Shown in pieces: positions 9,090 through 20,117 of a DNA stretch of 64,000 bases. Source of the stretch: Pseudoips prasinana (Eukaryota > Arthropoda > Insecta > Lepidoptera > Nolidae); contig OX621265.1 in assembly GCA_951640165.1 (NCBI GenBank), positions 12,475,001 to 12,539,000 of the forward strand. Reading direction: 5' to 3'. Numbering within the stretch: position 1 is the first letter of the stretch; each line of letters starts with the position of its first letter. A program made the translations under genes and the position numbers. Under the pieces are notes generated by a model that was not told the DNA's origin, made no database searches, and was given only the letters and a program-made list of their open reading frames with translations.

Positions 9090-10422
9090 GTTAAAGTTGG
9101 TTTCGACCTGTTTCCGTGCTGCCCACTCTTAGTAAAATATTTGAAAAGCTTATGCTTAGCCAGCTGCTCAGACACTTTAATATACATAATTTACTACACC
9201 GGAAACAGTTTGGATTCACAAAGGATTGTTCAACCATAGATGCAGGGGTCAACTTATTAAAAAGCATTTTCGCGGCGTGGGAAGACTCTCAAGATGCATT
9301 AGGTATCTTTTGCGATTTGTCCAAAGCGTTCGATTGCGTTCATCATGATACTCTGGTCAGAAAATTACACCACTACGGTATTAGGAACAAGGCTCTCAAC
9401 TTCTGACTTCTTACTTGGGCAATAGAATTCAGAAGGTCGAAATAAACGGTAAAATATCTCCGGGATCTCCAGTGGTAATGGGCGTCCCACAGGGGTCAAT
9501 TCGTGGCCCATTTTTGTTTTTAATTTATATAAATGACTTACCTTAGGTACTATGTAAGGGATAAGCATGAGATTGTGTTGTTTGCAGATGATACTTCTCT
9601 GACTTTCAAAATAAACCGACAATTAAGCAATTTTGACGATGTTAATGATTTAATCTCTAAAGTTGTTCATTGGTTTAATGCCAATAATCTTGTGCTTAAT
9701 GATAAGAAAACTAAAGTCATAAAATTCACTACATCGAATGTAAAACAGGCGACAACCAATGTACAACTTAATGGAGCTAGGTTGGACCCTGTTGAATCAA
9801 CTGTGTTCTTGGGTATCACTATTGAGTCAAAGCTACAATGGAGCCCAAATAGAAAAACTGTCCGACAAATTAAGTTCTGCAGCATATGCAGTGAAAACTA
9901 TTAGACGGCTGACTGATGTTGACACAGCTAGAATGGTTTATTTCAGTTATTTTCATAGTGTAATGTCCTATGGAATTCTTCTCTGGGGTAGCTCTGCTGA
10001 CATTAACACCATATTTGTATTGCAAAAAAGCGCTGTAAGGGCTATCTATAATCTTGGCCCGAGAGTGTCTTCTAAGAGAAAAGTTCAAAGAGGTCAACAT
10101 TCTAACTGTACCATCTCAGTATATATATGAAGACTTACTATATGTGCATAAAAATATCGATTCCTTTTGTAAAAGGAGCGATACACATAATGTAAATACT
10201 AGATATAAGAATAATCTCATATTGCATACTACCCGTCTCCACAAAATAAGTAACTCTTTTATGGGGCAATGTATAAGATTCTATAACAAACTTCCCAATG
10301 ATATTAGAGAAATGTCTACGAATACGTTTAAAAGAATTATTAAAGCCAAATTGTGTAGCAGGGCATATTACAAAATTTCTGATTATTTAAGTGATAAAGT
10401 GCTTGGGATTGAGTTGTTCTGA
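9090..10422 (+). pseudogene. Jockey-like LINE reverse transcriptase, 5'-truncated and frameshifted
   Basis: Conceptual fragments give a reverse transcriptase in order. FRPVSVLPTLSKIFEKLM starts at about 9095. Motif A is CDLSKAFDCVHHD (about 9315). Then come GVPQGS followed by FLIYINDL (9481-9540), motif C LFADDTS (9580) and SYGILLWG (9970). The C-terminus is RFYNKLPNDIREM through KLCSRAYYKISDYLSD, with the stop at 10420-10422. The frame changes near 9405, 9542, 9842 and 10062, so no functional product is possible. The N-terminal endonuclease domain and ORF1 are missing, as is usual for 5' truncation. This enzyme would perform target-primed reverse transcription of LINE and perhaps SINE RNA. 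Clade assignment (Jockey/CR1 group) rests on motif style only. Confidence 0.9.
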
Positions 10423-10640
10423 GTCAACACACATGATTATAATTAATCTTAAGTATATTTTATTTTACAAAAAGGATTCCTACTGAGTTTTCTGGCAGTG
10501 TTTCTCAGTAGCTGCCACGTCATGCACTGCACGGTAGGGTAAAAAAATATGACGATTCCACATAAATGTAATTTTGTTATGGAATTTGAATCTTTGAATA
10601 CTATGTTCTTTTTAAACAATAATTATTGCATATAGTTTAC
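10423..10640 (+). mobile_element. 3' UTR of the Jockey-like LINE
   Basis: It continues from the RT stop and contains the block CTACTGAGTTTTCTGGCAGT and CTCAGTAGCTGCCACGTCAT. The same block occurs on the minus strand at 62296-62360, which identifies it as a conserved LINE 3' UTR. The tail is TTTGAATCTTTGAATA. Confidence 0.75.
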
Positions 10641-11329
10641 TGTCTGCCAATTGTGGTACACCCTGTATATGACACGCCTTACAGGAATTTATAGCTATCT
10701 TCACGACTCTCGAGCATGTAGGGTGGTCAGTATTGCGTAAGTATGTGAGTTTTATTTATTGGTAATACGAGTTTTACGAAATACTATTAATGAATAAGTC
10801 TGCGACGAATCTTGGGTATTATAATATAATGGCGAGATAATAAATAGGGTCATGTTGTATAGTATACAGAGTGTTATTTAAATAACGTAAAAGTGCCATA
10901 TTTAATTCACTACCATAGCAAACTTAATAAAAATGACACAATTATTTGCGCCTTATTTTATTTTATTTGGGAAAATAAAGTGACAATTAACAAGCTAGTT
11001 TAAAATAAGGATAACTCAGCACTTTTCAACAATCTATAATAATAATTATCTAAATGTTTAACTTCCAACGTAGGCTTTATAATTCTCCCTTTTGTAAATT
11101 AGATTTTATAAGTTACTTATTTTTTACTTTTTTTGGTAAAGTGTATTTATGTACTGGTCAATAAACTGGTCATATTTTTCTTGTCCATATTTTGAACTAG
11201 ATGTTTAAAAGTAAAAGAGCTGTAATTGGCTATGTGTTGCTTATTGCCTCTATTTATTTTGTATTTGTTGCTGTTGGTTTTCGAAATAAATAAATACATA
11301 TGTGTTTAAAAATATATATGTATATTTAT
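10641..11329. other. Unassigned AT-rich region
   Basis: I see no gene. It includes GGTACACCCTGTAT (10661-10674), an inverted match to the motif at about 7550. Confidence 0.4.
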
Positions 11330-11400
11330 CAGTTGTCTGGTTGCAATAGTATTGGCTCTGCTAGTTTGGGGTCAGATGGCAGTGTATTAGTTGTCCGAAG
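11330..11400 (+). mobile_element. SINE-2 tail fragment
   Basis: Only the 3' part survives: CAGTTGTCTGGTTGC, GGCTCTGCTAGTTTGGGGTC and AGATGGCAGTGT, followed by a degraded ATT tail. Confidence 0.6.
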
Positions 11401-11454
11401 ATATTTATTTATTATTTTATTTGTGTATTGTTTTTAGGGTGGCGTTCCCAAAGT

Positions 11455-11580
11455 TGGACTGCACGTGTGGCTCCGTGGTTAAGGTAGCCGTCTCGCTACC
11501 ACCTCGGTGTCCCCATGGTTCAATTCGATCCCGGGCAGGACAACTATTAGTGTTGTCCAGAAATTATTGTTCTTAGTTTT
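11455..11580 (+). mobile_element. SINE-5 copy, 3'-truncated
   Basis: The head reads GACTGCACGTGTGGCTCCGT, with A-box-like GTGGTTAAGG and a degenerate B box (GTTCAATTCGATCCC), then GACAACTATTAGTG. Other copies lie at 24.7, 26.0, 31.5, 39.3, 58.4, 59.6 and 63.5 kb. Confidence 0.75.
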
Positions 11581-11776
11581 ATTGACAAAAAAAGAGTACC
11601 AATGCAATCGACCTAACCTCAAGAACCGTAATAGGTAAGTAGACATTACATTTCTGCTAGAGCAAAGAGTTCTTCAATCGTCTAAAAGGCCTCTGTCATA
11701 CTCAATGACTACAACCCCGATCTAGAGCTTCTAGGACACTCAGAAATTCAACCACTTTTATGGTCATCCTGTTTTT

Positions 11777-12368
11777 AGGGTTCCGTAGCCGAATGGCAAA
11801 AAACGGAACCCTTATAGATTCGTCATGTCTGTCTGTCCGTCCGTATGTCACAGCCATTTTTTTCCGAAACTATACGAGATGTACTGTTGAAACTTGGTAA
11901 GTAGATGTATTCGGTGAACCGCATACAGATTTTTACACAAATATAGAAAAAGAACAATAATTTTGGGGGGTCCCCATACATAGAACTGAAACTCAAAATT
12001 TTTTTTTATCGTCTTATCCAATCATGTGGGGTGTCAATGGATAGGTATTCAAAAATAATATTGAGGTTTTTAATATCATTTCTAAACTGAATAGTTGGCG
12101 CGAGAGACACTTGCAAAGTGGTAAAATGAGTGTCCGCCCCCCCGCCCCCCTGTAACTTCTAAAATAAGAGAATGATAAAACTAAAAAAAATATATAATGT
12201 ACATTACCATGCAAACTAACAACGAAAATTGGTTTCAACGAGATCTAGCAAGTAGTTTTTTTTTAATACGTCATAAATCGTAAACTGCAATTTGCTTTCA
12301 TTTAATCAACTGAAATACTTGCTGATACGGAACCCTTCATGGGCGAGTCCGACTCGCACTTGGCCGGT
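11777..12368 (+). mobile_element. GGTTCCG-type non-autonomous repeat, long copy
   Basis: It begins AGGGTTCCGTAGCC, forms a 10-bp hairpin with ACGGAACCCT, and ends GAGTCCGACTCGCACTTGGC with CGG. An inverted copy of the same length lies at 31712-32288 and a shorter variant at 29261-29531. There is no ORF. The hairpins near both ends recall Helitron or foldback elements, but I see no diagnostic terminus, so the class is open. Confidence 0.8.
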
Positions 12369-12377
12369 TATTTTTGA

Positions 12378-12545
12378 TAAGGCAGTGTCTACGGGTGGGT
12401 ATGTCGGACTCGTACCGACTAATCCTAACCTGCTGTGGACTTCTCTTGGCTCCTGATGGGGGATCCCCGGGAACGCGGATCCTGGATGGTCGGGCTCTGG
12501 ATTGTCCTCCCTTATATGGTTATCCTGGCGCTTAAAGTCGCCGAA
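12378..12545 (-). mobile_element. LINE 3' end, family B
   Basis: The shared block GTGTCTACGGGTGGGTATGT plus CGTACCGACTAATCC recurs at 19.1 and 52.1 kb. A weak T-run before it suggests a minus-strand poly-A tail. Confidence 0.65.
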
Positions 12546-13229
12546 TGGACAGATACTGGTGTCGGCAACTAGTTATGAGCGTAAAACTCAATTATATTCG
12601 TTGATAAAGGGTTGATGTCATAAATTAACTCCATGTTATTTTAGGGAAAGGTATCATTGTGAGGGTTTTAATATTAATTTGAAAATGTAATAACTGAATT
12701 GAAGTTTTATTATTGTTAGAGTTTGTAGAACTGTTATATAATAATATCAATCAACCTCGACGATTTTATTATCAAAACTATTTGCAAATTCTTTTTAAGA
12801 TCTGAATAGAAGGAATAACTTCATAAATTAATGTAATTAAATTTGTAATGAAAGTTGAAACCATTGGATTGCCTTTAGTTAGTTAGTTTATATTAGCATT
12901 ATAGTTTTATTTAATATTTAGTTTTCTTAGAAATAATTAGGCTTTAGGATAAATATTTTTTATGAAATTGATATGAATACTATATAAATAAATGATATTA
13001 GTAATGAAACGTATTCAGTACTTGGATATTAATATTTATTTTTACTTATCAGTCATATAATAAGGTAGTTAAGTCTAATATAGTAAATATTTCATTATAA
13101 GTAACTTGATTTAAGACGATGTCTCAGTCCATCCGTGCGTTCAGTTTTGTGGGGAACCGATCACTTCGCGATTGCTTTTCTGTTCGAATTTCATTCTACC
13201 GAAACCTGTTGACCGGCAAAAACGATCGA
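12546..13229. other. Unassigned AT-rich region
   Basis: No gene, repeat family or structured element is recognised. Confidence 0.4.
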
Positions 13230-13350
13230 AGAATTTTCAAGCTGAAGTGGCAGTCGGCAGGGCACATAGCTCGTACTGTTCGTAGAATTGCACATGGTTC
13301 TCGAGTGGCGACCACGTACCGGAAGACGCAGCGTGTGCAGGCCCCCTAAA
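13230..13350 (+). pseudogene. RTE LINE ORF2 C-terminal fragment
   Basis: The translation includes FKLKWQSAGHIARTV and later VATTYRKTQRVQAP. This matches the KWQWAGHIARR...GRRSVGRPP region better preserved at 32513-32746. Both ends are truncated and it is frameshifted. Confidence 0.7.
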
Positions 13351-13514
13351 AGTTTTTTTTTCAATTCAGTTTCTTTATTTGCCCAAAATATGGTAATTAA
13401 GATGTTAACAAAATATAAAGTCCTCATATTTTGCTCACGGGAATGCAAATACATTGTTAAACTATCTAATACAAATTAAATTAATTACAATACAGCTTAT
13501 CTATATCAAATCAC

Positions 13515-13790
13515 GATCACCGTAGCCTAGTTGGTAGTGCTCCTGCCTACGAAGCTGGTGGTCCTGGGTTCGAATCCCGGTAAGTGCAAATATTTGTGCG
13601 ATGAGCACGAATATTTGTTTCTGAGTCATGGATGTTTTCTATGTATATAAGTATTTATCTATCTATATAAGTATGTATATCGTCGCCTGGTACCCATAGT
13701 ACAAGCTTTGCTTAGTTTGGGGCTAGGATGATCTGTGTGACATTGTCCCCAGATATTATTATTATTATAAAAAAAAAAAAAAAAAAAAAA
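13515..13790 (+). mobile_element. SINE-1 copy, best preserved
   Basis: Full length on the plus strand. The head is GATCACCGTAGCCTAGTTGG, the B box GGGTTCGAATCCC, the body has ATATTTGTTTCTGAGTCATG, and the tail is GCTTAGTTTGGGGCTAGGAT followed by ATTATTATTATT and a 20-base A run. Head boxes and tail order define the family orientation. Confidence 0.93.
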
Positions 13791-13817
13791 ATACAGAATA
13801 AAATTACAGTATCGATC

Positions 13818-14209
13818 TTTAGGGGTGACCTTTGTCCAGCAATGGGCGTCCTTCCACTAATATGATAATGATAGTGATGGACCGGACGCCTTTTTTTGCT
13901 ATAATAAGCATTCAGATTGCAATATTCATCAGAATGATATCGTCCACGTTCTCGATCTCGCAACGAACAACTTAGATTAGTTAGTCTAGGGGAGAGCTTT
14001 TTATTATCATCAGACTGTAATCGTCCCACTCCTGGAAATATACTTGATCTAAAGGTTTCACAACGTCACCATTTGGAGGACTTTGCCGTAGACACAGTAC
14101 TTTGCGTGTGAGTTTCCAACCGCAGCAGGTACACACCCGATTACCTGGTTTATATCCCTTAGTTGACTTTTAGAACAGCCACGAGAAGGTGTGGGATGGT
14201 CCTGTTATT
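13818..14209 (+). other. RTE tail fragment followed by unassigned sequence
   Basis: From 13818 to 13882 there is an RTE-like 3' end (CCTTTGTCCAGCAATGGGCG, then ATATGATAATGAT). The rest to 14209 shows no recognisable feature. Confidence 0.5.
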
Positions 14210-14815
14210 CTAGGCCGGTCACTCGCCCGGCTCTGGGAGCTAATCTCAGCGCGAGAGAGTATGCGGCGTCCGGCTGGTCAGAAGTACCCTAAACTGCGAG
14301 CATGTATGAAGAAATATAATGACAGTAAACGAGGCAAAAGAGATATGCAAAGATCGTGACAAATGGAAATCAGGCGTGATTCTATGTATGTTTGTATGAT
14401 AAAGTCAAAGTCAAAAATATTTTATTCCGTATAAATTTTATATTTTTGTGGAATCTGGCCCGGCTGGCTTCTCCCCGGCTGGGCGCCGCCCCTGGGATCG
14501 CTGGCGTTTGGAGGAAGGGCACTCCACTCGTCTTGTATAATCGGTCCCGGGAAGAGGTAACCTGCTGTAGCTCAGGTTGCCTAAACGCGCTTGTACGTGC
14601 TGGGGAGAGCGGAAGCTTTCGGGACCCCTCCCCTCCCCAGGTGAGAGTCTCGCGGACGCTCAGTGTACAGCGAAGGTACTGGCAGAGGCATGAGTACCCA
14701 GAGCTCCCGCTACAAGCACTGTGAGGCTGGCTACCGTGGTGGTTTTAGTGGGTTCGATCACCACACAACGTGTGACGCGACGGCATTTCCACCACGTAAA
14801 AAAAAATCTTGAGAC
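14210..14815 (+). mobile_element. LINE 3' end, family A, plus-strand copy
   Basis: It is an inverted match to 4625-5175: GGGAGCTAATCTCAGCGCGA, GGCTGGGCGCCGCCCCTGGG and GGCTACCGTGGTGGTTTTAG, ending in CACGT plus an A run at 14800-14808. About 175 bp (14276-14449) is unrelated and looks inserted. No intact ORF is present. Confidence 0.7.
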
Positions 14816-14967
14816 GTGTCAAGGGACACCTGGATGGAACGAAGTTATTTCTTATTATTTATTATGTACAAAAAACCTGTATACAGTATACACTCAACAA
14901 AAATAATCGTCGCGACACCACACTGTTCAATGCGAAATAGAAATGAAAATATCTGGCTTGCCTTCTA

Positions 14968-14969
14968 TA

Positions 14970-15002
<33 letters not shown>

Positions 15003-15095
15003 GAAAGATGCGCACGCCGCACAGCTACAAAAAGTGTCGTGACAACTTTTCGTAAGATTTTTTTCCGTCTAGCCCCCTTTTACAACGCGCGATAA
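14968..15095 (+). repeat. Interspersed repeat F with GA microsatellite
   Basis: (GA)n leads into a block with CACAGCTACAAAAAGTGTCG and TTTTTTCCGTCTAGCCCCCT. The same order occurs at 19452-19580 with about 90% identity by eye. Class unknown. Confidence 0.75.
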
Positions 15096-15809
15096 GGAAC
15101 TTCGTTCCAAAAAGGCCGGAGACTCGAATACTCCACGGGACCAAACATTCTTGAGAGAGCTCTCATAGATCAGTCTAGCTAAAGCCAAATAGTATAAACA
15201 AAAATACAGTCATTAAATATTCTATACACGTTTGTTATTAAAAGCGTTCCCCCCAAATGACATAATGTTTATTTAATTGCCATAAATAATAGTAGAATGA
15301 TTGGTTGCGTTGTAACGACACATTTTATTTTTAATCCCATGTGTCATGCGTAGATGTTTTGAAGCGATAAGGAAATACATGTTTTTGGTTTGGGTTGTGT
15401 TTGGTATAATAGGTTTTATAGGTAGTTATCGTATATTACATTCCAATGCATTTAATATAATTCGTCATTAAAACAAACAGACATTTCAAATACATTTAGT
15501 TGTGTAAAATATATATATATGTATGTAGATGGTAATGTTTTCGTATAGTATTTTTGTGTACAGGTAGTCAATTATAAGACAGCTGTTTACCTTCCCATAG
15601 AGGGGTCAGGAAGCAATTATAGTTGAACGTTTACTGAGGGTCCGAGTGGATATGTTTGCACTTGATTTTATCGGATTTTAACGAACGCACGCTTTATTCT
15701 CTTAGGTGATTGAGTTATGACAATTCAGTTACCAGTGGCCTAGGGTTTATATAAGGTCTTTACGTACTCTATGTATTACTAGTATTACTAGTACTGTATG
15801 TGATAAGAC
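15096..15809. other. Unassigned AT-rich region
   Basis: No gene or known repeat is seen. A short TA-rich microsatellite lies near 15509. Confidence 0.4.
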
Positions 15810-16260
15810 CAGCTATAATATGGGTGTTAAGGTATATAATAAACTTCCAGAAAAACTTAGACACCTACCTGACAATGAATTTTTCAGGACGCTCTTTAAG
15901 TGGCTATGTGACAGATGCTTTTATTAAATTGATGACTACATTAAATATAAATTCACATAAATATGTAATTAGCCTTAATATTTTGACATTGAAATTTTAA
16001 TTGACATTTTCTAATCTATAATAACTAACATTGTTTTTAAATCTTATTTTTACTTATTGTTTAGATTCAATCATGTATTAACTACTATTAACAAATTAAA
16101 TAATTACTAACAATTTCAATGTAAAAAAATCTTAAATTATAATGTATTACTTTAAATATTTGCACGACATATTCTGTCGAATATAGTGAAACGATAATAT
16201 AATACCATCAAATGTAACCTGTATTCTCGCAAATAAAGAGTTCATTCATTCATACTCTGT
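15810..16260 (+). mobile_element. LINE 3' end with RT C-terminus
   Basis: The conceptual protein GVKVYNKLPEKLRHLPDNEF then LCDRCFY-stop (15823-15927) resembles the C-terminus of Jockey/CR1 reverse transcriptases. It is followed by a 3' UTR, AATAAAGAG (near 16233) and a TTCATTCATTCAT tail. Confidence 0.75.
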
Positions 16261-16266
16261 TTTGTT

Positions 16267-16510
16267 GGTCTAGGGGCAGTGATAATGAGGTCCAGGCTTC
16301 GAAGCCTGGCTTGAGCCTCTCAGTGGAAGGGTCTAGCGGTAGGGTTGTTCACACGCAGAGAATGATGTACAGAGCTCAAATCCCAGGTCGGGTCAAAAGT
16401 GATTTTGGGACATTTCGGTAAAAAGGAAAAATTCTCAGTATAAGCCCGGAGTCTGGGAATTGGCGGTATAATACCCGTAGTCGGTCCTGTACCTGACCTA
16501 TTTCGCCTGG
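16267..16510 (+). mobile_element. SINE-3 copy, rearranged head
   Basis: The head appears twice (GGTCTAGGGGCAG at 16267 and GGTCTAGCGGTAG at 16329), followed by CTCAAATCCCAGGTCGGGTC, AAAGTGATTTTGGGAC and AGTCTGGGAATTGGCGG. It ends early, at GTCGGTCCTGTACCTGACC. Confidence 0.75.
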
Positions 16511-16512
16511 TG

Positions 16513-16612
16513 TTGCCATTCGCGATCGCCATGTGCATTCCCGCAAAATGGGATCTGTGGTGTTTTCATTCGCGATCGCTTTGTGCGTTCCCGCAAAATG
16601 GGATCTGTGGTA
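16513..16612 (+). repeat. Direct tandem duplication, about 52-bp unit
   Basis: Two head-to-tail units each contain CATTCGCGATCGC, GTTCCCGCAAAATGGGATCT (first unit CATTCCCGC) and GTGG. They lie directly after the truncated SINE-3. Confidence 0.85.
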
Positions 16613-16743
16613 TCACCACTTATAATAGGACCGTTCTTTGCTACGCTATTTTCTACGTTGCTTGAGCTGGGGTCCTGTAGCATCATCATCATCATCATGC
16701 CATAAGCCGCGTTGAAAATCTCTTAAAATAATAATAATAAAAA

Positions 16744-16987
16744 TATCTAGGGACAATGTCACACAGATCATCCTGGCCCCGAACTAAGCAAAGCTTGTAC
16801 TATGGGTACCAGGCGACGATATACATACTTATATAGATAGATAAATACTTAAATACATAGAAAACATCCATGACTCGGAAACAAATATTCGAGCTCATCA
16901 CACAAATATTTGCACTTACCGGGATTCGAACCCAGGACCACCAGCTTCATAGGCAGGAGCACTACCAACTAGGCTACAGTGACTGTC
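16744..16987 (-). mobile_element. SINE-1 copy
   Basis: The tail starts at CTAGGGACAATGTCACACAG after (AAT)n. The reverse B box is GGGATTCGAACCC and the head ends at CAGTGACTGTC. Confidence 0.9.
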
Positions 16988-17329
16988 AATCCGAAAATTC
17001 CGTTTACGTTTCTGCATACCCCTCAACGAACAACAAGTTTACATCGACAAAAACCATCGACTATCACTTCAGAACCAATTAGTTCGCGTCACTCATCGTA
17101 CGGTGTCGGAGTTTGAATCCATTGACGTTTTCATTGCAACGCGCGATGTTTGATGGAGAGTCAGCCGTCAACGTATTGCGAATAAAAATTTGTCACGTTT
17201 TGGGTGTCTAGTGGTTTGATGTAATAGGAGACTTTCCATGACAATCTGATGGGGCACCGTGTGATGACGGACTAGAATGCAATACATGAGGAAACAACTT
17301 TTATCACAATATTATTAATAATAATAATA
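16988..17329. other. Unassigned stretch
   Basis: No gene or repeat is recognised. It ends in ATT/AAT repeats that belong to the adjacent SINE-3 tail. Confidence 0.4.
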
Positions 17330-17672
17330 TCCTCCCGACCGAATTTCGGCCACAGCAGCTAGTCGTAATGGAGACTAGACAATTGTGCACATGTGTTTGT
17401 GCAAACACAGGGGGACTTTCTATTCCATCATTCTCATTATCCGATGGGACGACTAGCGTCACGACCGGAAAGAGGTCAGGTAGAGGACCGACGGCTTTAC
17501 GTGTTCTCCGAGGCACGGGGGTGTAATACCGTCACCTCCCAGACTTCGGGCTGTTACTGGGAAATTTCTTTTTACGGAAAATCCCAAAATCACTTTTTGG
17601 CCCGACCCGGGATTTGAACCCAGGAGCTCATTATCTGCGGTTGAACACGCTACCGCTGGACCAACGAGGCAC
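17330..17672 (-). mobile_element. SINE-3 copy, near full length
   Basis: Minus strand: the head is GCCTCGTTGGTCCAGCGGTA, the B box GGGTTCAAATCCC, then AAAGTGATTTTGGGATTTTC, GTCTGGGAGGTGACGG and a tail with GGCCGAAATTCGG ending in ATT repeats. Confidence 0.88.
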
Positions 17673-17795
17673 AATATTATTAATACTTGAAGCAAAAACT
17701 TTGTAGGTACTCCTTTTTACGAAAATTGCGCGGACGCAGGAGTATGAAATTTGGAACAGTTTAAATTTATATGGATAACGAGTTCAGAAATCTAA

Positions 17796-18107
17796 TCTAT
17801 ACATATAATAAAATCGTAGGAAAGTCAAAACTGTACATTAAATATTTTTTTAAAGGATACTTGGGGCGTGATCTATAATCGATATCGAAGCCAAAAATAT
17901 AGTTTTTAGAATTTTTGTCTGTTTGTCTGTATGTATGTCCGGGCTAAACTCAAAAAGTACTGCATGGATTTACTTCAACTTTTGCATGAATATTACTAAG
18001 AGGTCGGGTCAACATATAGGCTAGATATTGTCACGCTATCACCTACGGGAGAGGAGCTGTGATAATTTATAAAATTTAACGCGGGTAAAACCGCGGGGCT
18101 CTGCTCG
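17796..18107 (+). mobile_element. Non-autonomous Helitron
   Basis: It starts TCTATACATATAATAAAATC directly after A and ends with the hairpin ACGCGGGTAAAACCGCGGGG, then CTCTGCTCG before T. The usual terminal CTAG has become CTCG. Same family as 25610-25908 and 44126-44424. Confidence 0.85.
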
Positions 18108-18164
18108 TATTTTTATATAATAGCAGTAGATTATTTTAATAAAAAAGCATAACACACTCTAGCT

Positions 18165-18320
18165 GTCTGTTTGTCCTGAGTCTGGGTATAATTATCAATA
18201 TAAATATGTTGTTAGAAAAGGAAAGTAGTAAGTATATGTAATATCTCAGTTTTCTGGTTTCCATAGTTTGTTCTCTCTCTGTTTAGTTTGGGGGGCAGAA
18301 GGCCGTGTGTGAATAATGTG
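18165..18320 (+). mobile_element. SINE-2 fragment, headless
   Basis: It contains CTGTTTGTCCTGAGTCTGGG and TTTTCTGGTTTCCATAG, then TTAGTTTGGGGGGCAGAAGG and GTGTGTGAATAATG. The tRNA-like head is missing. Confidence 0.75.
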
Positions 18321-19084
18321 ATATAATGATTACAGAAAAAAAAGAAAAGCGCAAATTAAAAAGAAATATTAACCTCCTTCTTTTGAAGTCGGTTACAATT
18401 ATATTGATAACCTCATTCCTTTGCAATCGTTCAAAAGTAAACATAATAACAGTAATATTCCGATTTCAAATCAGTTCAAGTTACTTATATGCACTTACAA
18501 TTATTTTCTTTCTCGTTATCAATTTAAATTATGAATTCCTACTATTTATTACTATAATTTATACTCACGCCATCTAGTGTCTGTAACTCTCCTGATTAAT
18601 TTTACAAATACAACTACGCAATATTAATCCTTAGGCTATAATGATGTTTTTTTTTTCTGATACGTGATGGCGGTAATTGTAAGCACTACTTCCCGTTATC
18701 TGCTACTAGATGGCGCCACTAGTAGTGTTGTTGATGTAGCTGCCCCGCGTGACAATATATTGATAGTTTCTCATATTTTAAAGATACTGAAAGGTAGTTC
18801 TAAAGTTAACGGTCAATTCTAAATGTCCATATGAAAGGATCTGAGAGTGTGTCCTTATTAGCATACGTGTGGAGCTGTTTACCATACCTTTGTGAGGACT
18901 CAAAGTGCGCTCAGGACTAAAGGTTCATGTAAAGTGTGTTGTCTTGATACATCATTGATGTATTTTTATCTACTGTAAATTTTAACTATGTACAAACGCC
19001 GTAGGTTGTGGATTTGAATGCGTTTGAAGTGTTTATTCTAGAGAAGTTTAGAGTATGATTACGTAGGACCTACGTAGTAGTTTT
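18321..19084. other. Unassigned region
   Basis: No gene is seen. CCTCCTTCTTTTGAAGTCGG near 18372 is the edge of a repeat also seen at 61515. A T-run at 19081-19090 begins the following LINE. Confidence 0.4.
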
Positions 19085-19435
19085 TTTTCTTTTTTCATAA
19101 GGCAGGGGGAATGCCTACGCATGCCATCCGCAAGTAGTGTCTGCGGGTAGGTATGTCGGACTTGCACCGACTAAACCTACCTGCCGTGGACTTCTCTTGG
19201 CGCCTTATGGGGGAGTCCCGGGGTCCCCTTTTGCCCCATGTCCCAGATGGTCGCGACACGTACCCTGGGAGGGCTCCTTTGGATTGCCCTCCCCATTGCC
19301 GACCCCTGCCAGTACGACACAGCGACTGCGACACAGTCAGATTGCTGTCAACCCGGAGCTTCTTGTACGTGGCGGCAATACTGCTGGCAAGGCTGCTTGT
19401 ACGTGGAGGACACTTCTCACACTGCCGCCCTTTAG
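19085..19435 (-). mobile_element. LINE 3' end, family B
   Basis: A T-run at 19081-19096 reads as a minus-strand poly-A. The block GTGTCTGCGGGTAGGTATGT, CCGACTAAACCTACCTGCCG and CACGTACCCTGGGAGGGCTC is shared with 12.4 and 52.1 kb. GC-rich; no open RT frame remains. Confidence 0.7.
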
Positions 19436-19451
19436 TTTTTTACTTATTATG

Positions 19452-19580
19452 TAATTTGTCTTCTGAGAGAGAGAGAGAGAGACACAGAGAAACATGCGCT
19501 CGCCGCACAGCTGCAAAAAGTGTCGTGACAACTTTTGGTAAGAATTTTTTCCGTCTAGCCCCCTTTCACAACGCGCGATA
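19452..19580 (+). repeat. Interspersed repeat F with GA microsatellite
   Basis: Second copy of the 14.97-kb repeat: (GA)n, CGCCGCACAGCTGCAAAAAG, TGTCGTGACAACTTTTGG and CCGTCTAGCCCCCTTTCACA. Confidence 0.75.
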
Positions 19581-19704
19581 ACATCGCCGGTAGCACTACA
19601 AATAGTATGAATGAAAACTTTAGGATGAAAAATTTTTGGAAGAGTGATCATTCGGATTAGAAATCATTAGGAAGAACAATTTCGGGTAAAGAACTTTAGG
19701 TGAG

Positions 19705-19795
19705 CCAGTATGGACCACTCTGGTAGATACTTCCTCCGGTCGTCTTCTACGCCCCCCACGTGACGAGATGGGGAGATGATATTCTGATAACCCTG
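19705..19795 (-). mobile_element. Family C (RTE-related) fragment
   Basis: It retains GGTAGATACTTCCTCCGGTC, CTACGCCCCCCACGTGACGA and GATGGGGAGATGATATTCTG, the 5' part of family C. The following 320 bp (19796-20115) show nothing recognisable. Confidence 0.7.
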
Positions 19796-20117
19796 TGCTC
19801 ATTCATTATAAATGACTAATTAGTAATTTATAATCAACAAGTAATTATCATTGTGGCGTGTTATATATCAATTACACTGTTTGATAATTATTGATAATAT
19901 ACGCAATATAGAAACCAATTTAATTTAATTTACAACATTGCTGTATTACAATAATAATTTATTGTCATGAGGTCATTGAGTATGATTAACGGTCTAAGGC
20001 AAAAAGGGCAAAGACCGCCGTTGCGAACCTGCCTTCTAATGGAAAGATAGCGGGTTCTTTTTTATTTATTTAACTTTATAATGAATTTAGTTTTTTTACG
20101 CAATAAACATTTCTGCC

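Noticed and set aside
9090..10422. A functional reverse transcriptase gene
   Set aside because: At least four frame changes and missing N-terminal domains; it is a dead LINE copy.
16513..16612. Tandem pair with CGATCGC as a regulatory site
   Set aside because: Only two units after a truncated SINE; a simple local duplication is enough.
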